The notes beneath the pieces were generated by a model. That model worked only from the letters and a program-made list of their open reading frames with translations. It searched no databases and was not told the DNA's origin. From JANRIG01 sp033765235 (GTDB lineage Bacteria > Bacteroidota > Bacteroidia > Cytophagales > UBA9547), in the NCBI GenBank assembly GCA_033765235.1, contig JANRIG010000019.1:62001-126000 (forward strand): 64,000 bases of DNA. The letters run 5' to 3'. Both the position numbers and the translations under genes were made by a program. Shown piece by piece: positions 28,726-38,002 of the stretch (positions within the stretch are counted from its first letter, which is position 1; each line of letters begins with the position of its first letter).

Positions 28726-29541
28726 ATGTCAAAAAATATATTACTGGGTAAAAGAGGAATCATATTCGGTGCATTGAATGAAAGTTCCATTGCTTGGAAA
28801 GTAGCACAAAAATGTCATGAAGAAGGGGCTAAATTTACACTTACCAATGCACCTCTTGCCATGCGAATGGGTGAGATAAATAAACTCGCCGAAGCCACAG
28901 GCTCACAAATAATACCTGCAGATGCCACACTTACCGAAGACCTTGAAAAACTTTTTGCAGACTCCTTACAAATATTGGGAGGCAAAATAGACTTTGTGCT
29001 CCACTCTATAGGCATGAGCCCCAATGTGCGCAAAAGCAGACCTTACGGAGACTTGAATTATGAATTTTTTCTTAAAACATTGGATATATCTGCATTGTCA
29101 TTTCACAAAACCATGCAATCTGCCGAAAAACTCGATGCCATGAATGATTGGGCGTCCATAGTGGCTCTTACCTACATAGCAGCACAACGCACATTTCCGG
29201 ACTATTCAGATATGGCACAGGCCAAAGCATGCCTTGAGAGCATAGCACGCAGCTATGGATACAGATTTGCCAAACTCAAAAAAGTAAGGGTCAATACTAT
29301 ATCACAATCTCCTACCAAAACCACCGCCGGAAGCGGCATATCCGGTTTTGATGTATTTTATGACTTTGCTGATAAAATGTCGCCATTGGGAAATGCCACC
29401 GCAGAAGACTGCGCACAATACTGTATAGCCATGTTTTCAGACTATACACGCATGGTCACCATGCAAAATTTGATGCATGATGGAGGTTTTAGTAGCAGCG
29501 GCATCACCGAGGAGGCCATACAGCAGTGGACAAAGCAATAG
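28726..29541 (+). CDS. fabI: Enoyl-[acyl-carrier-protein] reductase (NADH)
   Basis: FabI reduces trans-2-enoyl-ACP in the last step of each fatty acid elongation cycle. The 271-residue protein has the short-chain dehydrogenase nucleotide site GALNESSIAWKVA, the family segment LHSIGMSPN, ALTYIAAQRTFPDYSDMAQA with the two tyrosines of the active site, and the lysine of Y-x6-K (YSDMAQAK). I start at ATG 28726 (MSKNILLGKRG) because the 11-residue upstream extension does not match the family and covers the likely -7 box. It stands alone, 224 bases before rpoC. Confidence 0.96.
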   Translation: MSKNILLGKRGIIFGALNESSIAWKVAQKCHEEGAKFTLTNAPLAMRMGEINKLAEATGSQIIPADATLTEDLEKLFADSLQILGGKIDFVLHSIGMSPNVRKSRPYGDLNYEFFLKTLDISALSFHKTMQSAEKLDAMNDWASIVALTYIAAQRTFPDYSDMAQAKACLESIARSYGYRFAKLKKVRVNTISQSPTKTTAGSGISGFDVFYDFADKMSPLGNATAEDCAQYCIAMFSDYTRMVTMQNLMHDGGFSSSGITEEAIQQWTKQ

Positions 29542-29674
29542 AATGTGAACACATATTTTTATAATATTAAAACTTTTATTTTTAGACAATTACAAAGGCA
29601 GCAAGCACGCTATCCACTATTGTGTATTAATTACAGCATTCAAAAAAAAATGTGAAAATTAATTTTTAAAATAT

Positions 29675-29706
29675 TTTTTTATTCCCGATAATAATTAGTA
29701 ATTTTG
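29675..29706 (+). promoter_or_regulatory. Promoter of rpoC
   Basis: TAATTTTG at 29699-29706 matches TAnnTTTG. A T-rich TTTT at 29675-29678 lies 20 bases upstream where TTTG is expected. The predicted start is near 29713, giving a leader of about 50 bases. This supports rpoC being transcribed from its own promoter here. Confidence 0.55.
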
Positions 29707-29765
29707 CGTTCTTTTCTAAAAAGCGTTTCGTTCTTACAACCAATAATATTGATATTCAGATAAAT

Positions 29766-32700
29766 ATGGCTTTACGCAAAAATAAAAAAATTAACCCCGA
29801 GTTCACCAAAGTAACCATCAGTTTAGCCTCACCCGAAATCATCCTCGAAAATTCATTTGGAGAGGTGACACAGCCGGAAACCATAAATTACCGCACCTAC
29901 AAACCCGAAATGGGTGGTTTGTTTTGTGAGCGCATATTTGGTCCTGTCAAAGATTATGAATGCCACTGTGGCAAATATAAGCGTATCAGATACAAAGGAA
30001 TCATTTGCGATCGTTGTGGAGTAGAAGTTACCGAAAAAAAAGTACGCCGCGAGCGCATGGGTCATATAGAGTTGGTAGTACCTGTAGCACATATTTGGTA
30101 TTTCCGTTCGTTGCCCAATAAAATAGGTTATCTGGTAGGTCTACCCAGCAAAAAACTTGACCAAATCATATATTATGAAAGATATATAGTAGTACAACCC
30201 GGTATCAAATCTGAAGACGGAGTACAATACCTCGATTTTCTTACAGAAGATGAATACTTGGAAATCATAGACAAGCTTCCTCGTGAAAACCAGATGCTTG
30301 AAGATACAGACCCTAATAAATTTATTGCAAAAATGGGTGCTGAATCATTAGAAATGTTGCTCTCGAGGCTCAATCTTGATGAACTATCCTACACACTGCG
30401 CCACCAAGCTGCAAACGATACCTCACAGCAGCGCAAAGCCGATGCACTCAAAAGGCTCCGCGTAGTAGAGGCATTTCGCGATGCTCAAACTCGCATAAAT
30501 AACAGACCTGAATGGATGATCATAAAAATGGTGCCGGTAATACCTCCCGAGTTGCGCCCATTAGTACCTCTCGACGGTGGTCGTTTTGCTACATCAGACC
30601 TCAATGACCTCTATCGTAGGGTGATTATCAGAAACAATCGCTTAAAACGACTTATTGAAATAAAAGCCCCTGAGGTAATACTTCGCAACGAGAAAAGGAT
30701 GCTTCAAGAAGCCGTAGACTCGCTCTTCGACAACTCACGCAAAGTAAATGCTGTGCGCTCCGATGGCAACCGTGCCCTAAAATCGCTCAGCGATATGCTC
30801 AAAGGAAAACAAGGACGTTTCCGCCAAAACCTTTTAGGAAAACGTGTCGATTATTCAGGACGTTCGGTAATAGTAGTAGGTCCGGAAATGAAACTAAACG
30901 AGTGCGGGCTGCCCAAAGACATGGCTGCCGAACTTTTTAAACCATTTATCATACGCAAACTCATAGAAAGAGGTATTGTAAAAACTGTAAAATCTGCCAA
31001 AAAAATTGTTGATCGCAAAGATGCCGTGGTATGGGATATACTTGAAAATGTACTCAAAGGACATCCTGTAATGCTCAACAGAGCACCTACACTTCACAGA
31101 TTGGGTATTCAAGCATTTCAACCCAAACTTATAGAAGGCAAAGCCATACAATTGCATCCATTAGTATGTACAGCTTTCAATGCAGACTTTGACGGCGACC
31201 AAATGGCCATACACATACCACTTGGTCACGAAGCTATACTTGAAGCTCAACTCCTGATGTTGGCATCGCACAATATATTAAATCCTGCCAATGGAGCTCC
31301 TATCACTGTACCCTCACAAGACATGGTACTCGGATTATATTATATAACCAAAGGTAAAAGAAGTACAGAGGCAGAACCTATATTGGGCGAAGGCAAAATA
31401 TTCTACGGATACGAAGAAGTCATCATTGCACTTAATGAAGGTAAACTTCATAAAAATGCTTTTATTAAAATAAAAACCAAAGTAGCCAATAAAAATGGTG
31501 TGTTGGAAGATAAAATCATAGAAACTGTGGTAGGCAGGGTGTTATTCAACCAGTATATCCCTAAAGAACTCGGTTTTATAGATGAATTGCTCACTAAGAA
31601 AAAATTACAACAAATTATTGGTCAAGTTTTTAAAGTGGCAGGATACTCGCGCACCGCAGATTTTTTAGACTCTATCAAGCAACTCGGCTTTCAGCAAGCA
31701 TTCAGAGGCGGATTATCTATAGGACTTACAGATATCATGGTGCCTGATAATAAAGTACAATTGGTAAAACAAGCCAAAGAAGAGGTAGATGTAGTGTGGA
31801 ATAACTATTACATGGGTCTTATCACCGACAATGAGCGTTACAACCAAGTAATTGATATTTGGACACGTGTAAACTCACAAATCACAGAGACTTTGCTCAA
31901 AAAACTTGAGTCAGACCAACAAGGTTTTAACTCTATATATATGATGATGCACTCAGGTGCACGTGGTTCAAGAGAGCAGGTACGCCAACTTGGAGGTATG
32001 CGCGGACTTATGGCAAAACCTCAAAAAAATCTACATGGCTCTGTAGGCGAAATCATTGAAAACCCTATACTTTCCAACTTTAAAGAAGGTTTGGATGTAT
32101 TAGAATACTTTATATCTACACACGGTGCACGCAAAGGATTGGCAGATACAGCCTTGAAAACAGCCGATGCAGGTTACCTCACACGCAGACTCGTAGATGT
32201 GTCTCAAGATGTGATCATCACAGAGGTAGATTGTGGCACACTTCGCGGCATATCCATGTCTGCACTCAAAGACAATGATGATATAATAGAACCTTTGGCC
32301 GACAGAATATTAGGCAGAGTATCAGTACATGATGTATATGACCCTGTGAATAATGAACTTATCATAGCATCAGGCGATGAAATTAATGAGGAAATAGCTA
32401 AACGTATAGATGATAGTGGTATAGACGAGGTAGAAATACGCTCTGTACTCACTTGCGAATCGCGCCGTGGTATTTGCAGCAAGTGCTACGGACGTAACCT
32501 TTCTACAGGACGTATGGTACAAAAAGGAGAAACTGTAGGGGTAATAGCCGCACAGTCTATTGGAGAGCCCGGCACACAGCTTACACTCCGTACATTCCAC
32601 GTGGGTGGTACAGCCTCCAACATTGCCGTAGACTCTAATATCAAAGCAAAATTTGACGGTATCATACAATACGAAGATCTCAGATATGTGGACTCTACAG

Positions 32701-34073
32701 ATGACGATGGCAACAAAGTGAGAATAATATCAGGCAGGTCAGGGGAGATAAAAATTGTAGACATAAATGGTAAAATGTTGGTATCCAACCATATACCTTA
32801 TGGCTCAACCATCAAATTTAAAGATGGTGATAAAGTAAAAAAAGGTGACGAAATATGCTCATGGGATCCATTTAATGCTGTGATACTTACAGAGATAGAT
32901 GGGGAAATATCTTTTGACGCCATAGAAGAAGGCATTACCTTCAAAGAAGAATTTGATGAAGCCACAGGTCACAGAGAAAAAGTAATCACAGAGTCAAAAG
33001 ACAAAACCAAAAACCCATCTATTGTGATAAAACCTAAGTCCGGCGATGCAAAAGCATACAATATACCGGTGGGTGCACGTATAGTAGTAGAGGAAGGCAA
33101 AAAACTAAGAGCAGGACAAGTGCTGGCTAAGTTACCACGCTCATTGGGCAAAAACAGGGATATCACAGGTGGTTTGCCACGTGTAACAGAATTGTTTGAG
33201 GCACGCAACCCTTCAAACCCTGCAGTGGTGAGTGAAATTGACGGTGTAGTCACATATGGTACTATCAAAAGAGGTAATCGTGAAACTAATGTAGAGTCTA
33301 AAGACGGAGTAAGAAAAAAATATTTAGTGCCATTATCCAAACATATATTGGTGCAAGACGGAGATTTTATAAGGGCAGGTGCTCCACTTTCGGATGGTGC
33401 TATATCGCCCGGCGACATACTTGATATCAAAGGTCCTACTGCAGTACAAGAATATTTAGTTAACGAAATACAAGAAGTATATCGCTTGCAAGGGGTGAAA
33501 ATCAATGATAAACACCTTGAAATCATAGTGCGCCAAATGTTGCAAAAAGTAGAAATTGTAGAGCCCGGCGATACCAGTTTCTTACCTGGACAAGCAGTAG
33601 ATAAATTCACCTTCAGAGAAGAAAATGATGCCATACTTGACAAAAAAGTGGTAGAAGAACCCGGCGACTCTGCACTGCGCCCCGGTCAAATAATATCAGC
33701 ACGTAAATTGCGTGATGAAAACTCTTCACTCAAGCGCCAAGATAAAAAACAGATAGTAGTACGAGATGCACAGGCTGCCGTATCTGCTCCAATATTGCAA
33801 GGTATTACACAGGCATCTTTGGGTACTGAGAGTTGGATATCTGCAGCATCGTTTCAAGAGACTACCAAGGTACTCAGTGAGGCTGCGGTGAGAGGCAAAC
33901 GCGACTACCTCATGGGATTGAAAGAAAACGTAATTGTAGGTCACTTGATACCTGCGGGTACAGGCTTGCGCGAGTATGAAAATATAATAGTAAGCTCACG
34001 CGAAGAGTATGAAGCACTGGTAGAATCTAAAAAATCTATTCGCAAACGCAAAGAAGAGATAGCTGAGATATAG
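29766..34073 (+). CDS. rpoC: DNA-directed RNA polymerase subunit beta'
   Basis: The catalytic beta' subunit of RNA polymerase has 1435 residues, normal for Bacteroidota. Visible landmarks: the N-terminal zinc site (CHCGKYKRIRYKGIICDRCG) near residues 65-85, the magnesium-binding NADFDGDQMAIH with D474, D476 and D478, the bridge-helix and trigger-loop region (GARGS..., QSIGEPGTQLTLRTFHVGG), and the second zinc site with CESRRGICSKCYG. The gene is complete. Oddly, rpoB is not upstream; fabI and a promoter-bearing 224-base gap precede it. A strong intrinsic terminator follows 33 bases after the stop. Confidence 0.99.
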   Translation: MALRKNKKINPEFTKVTISLASPEIILENSFGEVTQPETINYRTYKPEMGGLFCERIFGPVKDYECHCGKYKRIRYKGIICDRCGVEVTEKKVRRERMGHIELVVPVAHIWYFRSLPNKIGYLVGLPSKKLDQIIYYERYIVVQPGIKSEDGVQYLDFLTEDEYLEIIDKLPRENQMLEDTDPNKFIAKMGAESLEMLLSRLNLDELSYTLRHQAANDTSQQRKADALKRLRVVEAFRDAQTRINNRPEWMIIKMVPVIPPELRPLVPLDGGRFATSDLNDLYRRVIIRNNRLKRLIEIKAPEVILRNEKRMLQEAVDSLFDNSRKVNAVRSDGNRALKSLSDMLKGKQGRFRQNLLGKRVDYSGRSVIVVGPEMKLNECGLPKDMAAELFKPFIIRKLIERGIVKTVKSAKKIVDRKDAVVWDILENVLKGHPVMLNRAPTLHRLGIQAFQPKLIEGKAIQLHPLVCTAFNADFDGDQMAIHIPLGHEAILEAQLLMLASHNILNPANGAPITVPSQDMVLGLYYITKGKRSTEAEPILGEGKIFYGYEEVIIALNEGKLHKNAFIKIKTKVANKNGVLEDKIIETVVGRVLFNQYIPKELGFIDELLTKKKLQQIIGQVFKVAGYSRTADFLDSIKQLGFQQAFRGGLSIGLTDIMVPDNKVQLVKQAKEEVDVVWNNYYMGLITDNERYNQVIDIWTRVNSQITETLLKKLESDQQGFNSIYMMMHSGARGSREQVRQLGGMRGLMAKPQKNLHGSVGEIIENPILSNFKEGLDVLEYFISTHGARKGLADTALKTADAGYLTRRLVDVSQDVIITEVDCGTLRGISMSALKDNDDIIEPLADRILGRVSVHDVYDPVNNELIIASGDEINEEIAKRIDDSGIDEVEIRSVLTCESRRGICSKCYGRNLSTGRMVQKGETVGVIAAQSIGEPGTQLTLRTFHVGGTASNIAVDSNIKAKFDGIIQYEDLRYVDSTDDDGNKVRIISGRSGEIKIVDINGKMLVSNHIPYGSTIKFKDGDKVKKGDEICSWDPFNAVILTEIDGEISFDAIEEGITFKEEFDEATGHREKVITESKDKTKNPSIVIKPKSGDAKAYNIPVGARIVVEEGKKLRAGQVLAKLPRSLGKNRDITGGLPRVTELFEARNPSNPAVVSEIDGVVTYGTIKRGNRETNVESKDGVRKKYLVPLSKHILVQDGDFIRAGAPLSDGAISPGDILDIKGPTAVQEYLVNEIQEVYRLQGVKINDKHLEIIVRQMLQKVEIVEPGDTSFLPGQAVDKFTFREENDAILDKKVVEEPGDSALRPGQIISARKLRDENSSLKRQDKKQIVVRDAQAAVSAPILQGITQASLGTESWISAASFQETTKVLSEAAVRGKRDYLMGLKENVIVGHLIPAGTGLREYENIIVSSREEYEALVESKKSIRKRKEEIAEI

Positions 34074-34105
34074 ATATTTAGAAGATTTGCATTGATTATC
34101 ACATA

Positions 34106-34140
34106 GTCATTCTATTTTAGGGTAGAATGACTTTTTTTTT
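34106..34140 (+). terminator. Intrinsic terminator of rpoC
   Basis: GTCATTCTA (34106-34114) pairs perfectly with TAGAATGAC (34123-34131) around an 8-base loop, followed by nine T. It is oriented to end the rpoC transcript. Confidence 0.9.
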
Positions 34141-34169
34141 ATACTAACCTATATGAAAACCAAAACATA

Positions 34170-34297
34170 ATGTCATTTGAAGAGTGCAAGGATAAAAACT
34201 ACGGAAAGATAGGTTCAAATAAGCGAGAATATGTACATTACAAAAAATTGTTGAACTTGGTTTTGGTGGACATTTAGAACTAACCATAAAATTTTAA
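34170..34297 (+). pseudogene. Internally deleted HigA-like (XRE) antitoxin remnant
   Basis: From the ATG at 34170 the reading is MSFEECKDKNYGKIGSNKRE, which resembles the N-terminus of Bacteroidota HigA-type antitoxins. In the next frame, ending at the TAA at 34295-34297, it reads KIVELGFGGHLELTIKF, which resembles their C-terminus. The two pieces are fused with a frame change near 34245, and the helix-turn-helix core of about 50-60 residues between them is missing. About 42 codons remain of an expected roughly 100. No HigB toxin gene is beside it. Identification rests on remembered family ends, but both ends fit in the right order. Confidence 0.6.
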
Positions 34298-34502
34298 CAA
34301 GAAAAACATTAAAAACCACTTATAATGAATTAAGGAAAGCGATTTTCCCCAAGCAAAGTATGTGCATCCCTAATTTTGCTCAATACCATCTATTTCACAA
34401 GTTCAAATTGTATATCAGACTTTTTATACATACAACTGCTTTGCAATTGCTGTTAGTCAGTTAACTCTCAAACTTTTTTTAGCACAAGGCATATACCAAG
34501 TA

Positions 34503-34510
34503 TAATTTTG
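34503..34510 (+). promoter_or_regulatory. TAATTTTG -7 element upstream of uvrA
   Basis: TAATTTTG at 34503-34510 matches TAnnTTTG. Two more matches follow at 34511-34518 and 34528-34535; the last would overlap the TTG start codon. The first is best placed. No clear -33 box is visible. The stretch 34298-34502 before it holds no gene I can support. Confidence 0.4.
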
Positions 34511-34532
34511 TATTTTTGTACTTTGTATAATT

Positions 34533-37364
34533 TTGATAGTGTCAGACAAGCAGGAATATATAGAGGTGTATGGTGCTCGTGAGCACAATCTCAAAAATAT
34601 AGATGTAAAAATACCACGAAACAAGTTAGTAGTCATCACAGGCATAAGCGGCAGCGGCAAGTCATCATTGGCATTTGATACTATATATGCAGAAGGTCAA
34701 AGGCGGTATATGGAAAGTTTTTCGGCCTATGCACGGTCATTTATAGGCAATATGGAGCGCCCCGATGTAGACAAAATAGAAGGCCTGAGCCCGGTGATAT
34801 CTATAGAGCAAAAAACTACCTCGCGCAACCCGCGCTCCACGGTAGGCACCGTAACAGAAATTTATGATTTTTTTAGGTTGCTTTATGCTCGTGCCGGCGA
34901 AGCTTACTCATACATTTCGGGCAAAAAAATGGTGAAGCAGAGCGAAGACCAAATTATAGACCATATACTGTATCATTTTGAAAATAAAAAAATAACCCTT
35001 TTGGCACCTATAGTAAAAGGCAGAAAAGGGCATTACCGCGAAGATTTTCAGAAAATACAAAAAATGGGCTTTACCAAAGCCCGCCTCGACGGCGAAATTA
35101 TAGACTTGGGACCACGCACTGAGGCCGACAGATATAAAATACACGATATAGAAATAGTGGTGGACAGGCTCACCCCAAAACTCGATGAAAGGCATCGCCT
35201 GAGCCAAAGTGTGAAAACAACCATGAACATTGGCAAAGGAGTAATCATGGTATTGCAAAACGAAACCTATGAAATAGGTGAAAAAATATCGCACTTCAGC
35301 AAATACCTTATGGATCCTGAAACAGGACTATCTTATAATGAGCCCGCACCAAATCTATTCTCGTACAACTCACCCTACGGTTGGTGCCCGGAATGCCAAG
35401 GGCTGGGAGTAATACAAAATATAACCGAAGACACCATAGTGCCAAACCCTAAGCTCAGTATTGTGAACGGTGCCTTAGTACCCTTGGGCGAATACAGAGA
35501 CGTATGGATATTCAATATACTTGGAGCCATATTCAAATCAAGAAAAAAATCAATGTCAACACCATACATTGAATTGCCCAAAGAGCTCAAAGACGTAATA
35601 TTATATGGCACCGACGAAATATTTCAGGTAAAAAGCACCAACTATATAGATACATACAGAAGCAAATTTGAAGGCATTGTCAATTACCTCAAAAGGCAAC
35701 AAAGCGAGGGCTCAGAAAAAATACAAGATTGGGTGCGTGAGTTTGCCAAAGAAGAACTATGCCCTGAGTGCAATGGTCTAAAACTCAAACAGGAAGCCTT
35801 GCATTACAAAATAGTAGATAAAAATATCTCAGAAATATCAAAAATGTCAATCCTGCAACTTTATGATTGGACTCATAACTTGCATGATAAGCTGAGCGAT
35901 ACACAAAAAATAATATCTGCTGAAGTAATAAAAGAAATCAACAAAAGACTTATATTTCTTATAGATGTAGGACTTGAATATTTGAGTATGGAACGCCCCA
36001 TACGCACACTGAGCGGAGGAGAGTCGCAGAGGATAAGACTTGCCACACAGGTAGGCACACAACTGGTAAACGTACTATACATACTTGATGAGCCCAGTAT
36101 AGGTCTGCACCAGCGCGACAATCAAAAACTCATAAATTCGCTCAAAAACCTCAGAGACATAGGCAACTCTGTGATAGTAGTAGAGCATGACAAAGACATC
36201 ATGCTGGCATCAGACTATATCATAGACATAGGACCCGGCGCAGGAAGACATGGTGGCAACATTATTGCAGAAGGCAATCCTCACGATTTTATCAATTTAC
36301 AATCTACTACTTCGCAATATCTGCGTGGCAGTGCAAGCAGCAAGCATACTGCAAGTAAGATTGATAATAATCAAAAATATATTACCCTGCAAGGTGCAAA
36401 AGGCCATAATTTAAAAAATATTACATTAAACATACCTTTGGGCAAAATGATATGCATCACAGGTGTATCAGGCAGTGGCAAATCTACCTTGGTGCACGAC
36501 ACGCTGTACCCAATACTCAACAAACACTTTTTTAGAGCCAAAGCTGAGCCTTTGCCTTATGAAAAAATAAATGGACTGGAGCTAATAGACAAAGTGATAG
36601 AAATAGACCAATCACCCATTGGGCGCACCCCACGTTCTAACCCTGCCACATACACAGGGGTATTTACAGACATTCGCAACCTATTTGCCCAAATTACAGA
36701 GGCCAAAATACGAGGATATACCGCAGGCAGATTTTCATTCAACGTAAAAGGAGGTAGATGCGAAACCTGCCAAGGAGGCGGACTGAGAGTGATAGAAATG
36801 GAGTTTTTGCCCGATGTGCAAGTGCCCTGCGAAACTTGCAAAGGCAAAAGGTATAACCGCGAAACATTGGAAATAAGATTTAAAGGCAAATCTATATCAG
36901 ATGTGCTGGAGATGACTGTGGAGCAAGCAGTAGACTTTTTCACCTACCAACCTCGCATATTGCGATATATGCAGACCTTGTACAATGTGGGCTTGGGCTA
37001 CATCACCCTTGGGCAGCATGCTACCACACTCAGCGGAGGCGAAGCACAACGCGTGAAATTGGCAACCGAACTTGCCAAAAAAGATACTGGAAATACACTA
37101 TATATATTAGATGAGCCTACCACAGGTCTGCATTTTCAAGATATAGCCTATCTGCTGGAAGTACTTAACAAACTGGTACACAAAGGCAACACTGTACTCA
37201 TCATTGAGCACAATATGGATGTCATCAAATCAGCAGATTGGGTCATAGACATAGGTCCTGACAGTGGTGAAAACGGAGGCAAAATAGTGGTAGAGGGTAC
37301 TCCTGCCACGGTAGCTGCGCACAAACACAGCCATACAGGGCGTTTTTTAAAACAGGAGATTTAG
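34533..37364 (+). CDS. uvrA: UvrABC excinuclease ATPase subunit A (TTG start)
   Basis: UvrA recognises DNA lesions and loads UvrB in nucleotide excision repair. The 943-residue protein has two ABC ATPase halves: Walker A GISGSGKSS near residue 37 and GVSGSGKST near residue 650, with signatures LSGGESQRIRLATQVGTQLV and LSGGEAQRVKLATELAKKDT. The C-terminal zinc finger is complete (CETCQGGGLRV...CETCKGKRYN). In the first zinc module only one CxxC pair (GWCPECQGLG) is seen; the partner region reads YLMDPETGLS without cysteine. The start may be TTG 34533 or the GTG at 34539. Confidence 0.97.
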   Translation: MIVSDKQEYIEVYGAREHNLKNIDVKIPRNKLVVITGISGSGKSSLAFDTIYAEGQRRYMESFSAYARSFIGNMERPDVDKIEGLSPVISIEQKTTSRNPRSTVGTVTEIYDFFRLLYARAGEAYSYISGKKMVKQSEDQIIDHILYHFENKKITLLAPIVKGRKGHYREDFQKIQKMGFTKARLDGEIIDLGPRTEADRYKIHDIEIVVDRLTPKLDERHRLSQSVKTTMNIGKGVIMVLQNETYEIGEKISHFSKYLMDPETGLSYNEPAPNLFSYNSPYGWCPECQGLGVIQNITEDTIVPNPKLSIVNGALVPLGEYRDVWIFNILGAIFKSRKKSMSTPYIELPKELKDVILYGTDEIFQVKSTNYIDTYRSKFEGIVNYLKRQQSEGSEKIQDWVREFAKEELCPECNGLKLKQEALHYKIVDKNISEISKMSILQLYDWTHNLHDKLSDTQKIISAEVIKEINKRLIFLIDVGLEYLSMERPIRTLSGGESQRIRLATQVGTQLVNVLYILDEPSIGLHQRDNQKLINSLKNLRDIGNSVIVVEHDKDIMLASDYIIDIGPGAGRHGGNIIAEGNPHDFINLQSTTSQYLRGSASSKHTASKIDNNQKYITLQGAKGHNLKNITLNIPLGKMICITGVSGSGKSTLVHDTLYPILNKHFFRAKAEPLPYEKINGLELIDKVIEIDQSPIGRTPRSNPATYTGVFTDIRNLFAQITEAKIRGYTAGRFSFNVKGGRCETCQGGGLRVIEMEFLPDVQVPCETCKGKRYNRETLEIRFKGKSISDVLEMTVEQAVDFFTYQPRILRYMQTLYNVGLGYITLGQHATTLSGGEAQRVKLATELAKKDTGNTLYILDEPTTGLHFQDIAYLLEVLNKLVHKGNTVLIIEHNMDVIKSADWVIDIGPDSGENGGKIVVEGTPATVAAHKHSHTGRFLKQEI

Positions 37365-37388
37365 AAATTATTATTATAATATTTTCTA

Positions 37389-37690
37389 TCAAGCTTCATT
37401 AGACCAATTTTGAGGATTGGCATGTGCATGCAGTACCGCAAGTATGAGTATTAAGTTTGAGTCTTCAAGTACCTGATAATGTATAATGTATGGAAAATAA
37501 TCAATTACAGCAATTCTTATATTTTTATAATGCACCTCATAGTAAGGATTTTTTTTAGGCTTTCAATTTTGTTGAATAACTGCTTAAAAAAGTGTTCCCC
37601 TAATCCATACTTTTGGAGGTTATAATAATCTATAACTTCTTAAATTTCATCATAAACTGAAGATTATAAAATAATCTCAAAACTATCCAT
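37389..37690 (-). pseudogene. Broken RelE/ParE-family toxin
   Basis: The minus strand from ATG 37690 reads MDSFEIIL, stop, SSVYDEI, stop, EVIDYYNLQKYGLGEHFFKQ and then needs a +1 shift at a run of eight A (about 37550-37557) to continue as NPYYEVHYKNIRIAVIDYFP and HYQVLEDSNLILILAVLHAH to the TGA at 37389-37391. This is the normal layout of a RelE/ParE toxin of about 100 residues. The two TAA stops are at 37664-37666 and 37640-37642, each probably derived from a CAA or similar codon. No active toxin can be made. Confidence 0.8.
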
Positions 37691-37918
37691 TTATCTGATT
37701 CTAAAAATATTTTTTACATCTTCCCACCTAAGCACATCAGATGGATTTTTTTGATAGTCACTCAATCGCTCATCTAATATTTTTTTGTGCCATTCGGGCA
37801 TGGGCTAGTCAGGCAATTGCTCTATTATTTTCCAATATGCTATGGGAATGAGCACGGCTGTAGCTTTGCAGCTATCATCATGTAAATATTGAATATATGA
37901 CTTATCTATTATAGGCAT
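37691..37918 (-). pseudogene. Broken antitoxin of the RelE/ParE pair
   Basis: From ATG 37918 the frame reads MPIIDKSYIQYLHDDSCKAT, then AVLIPIAYWKIIEQLPD, an in-frame TAG (37805-37807), and MPEWHKKILDERLSDYQKN followed by a SWEEVK-like end (RWEDVKNIFRIR). The segments match unstable antitoxins of Bacteroidota addiction modules that pair with RelE/ParE toxins. The stop lies directly against the toxin ATG (37690/37691), the usual arrangement. The downstream half has an ATG right after the stop and might be made as a short fragment, but the pair is dead because the toxin is also broken. Confidence 0.75.
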
Positions 37919-38002
37919 AACTTTGTAATGACAATGTACATTATACAATTACAATATAAAATAATGTATTATTTTACATGGTAATATCTTTCTACATACT
38001 TA

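Noticed and set aside
37389..37918. In-frame stops as evidence for stop-codon recoding
   Set aside because: TAA, TAG and TGA all serve as normal stops in intact genes of the window, and the stops are confined to decaying accessory genes with frameshifts.
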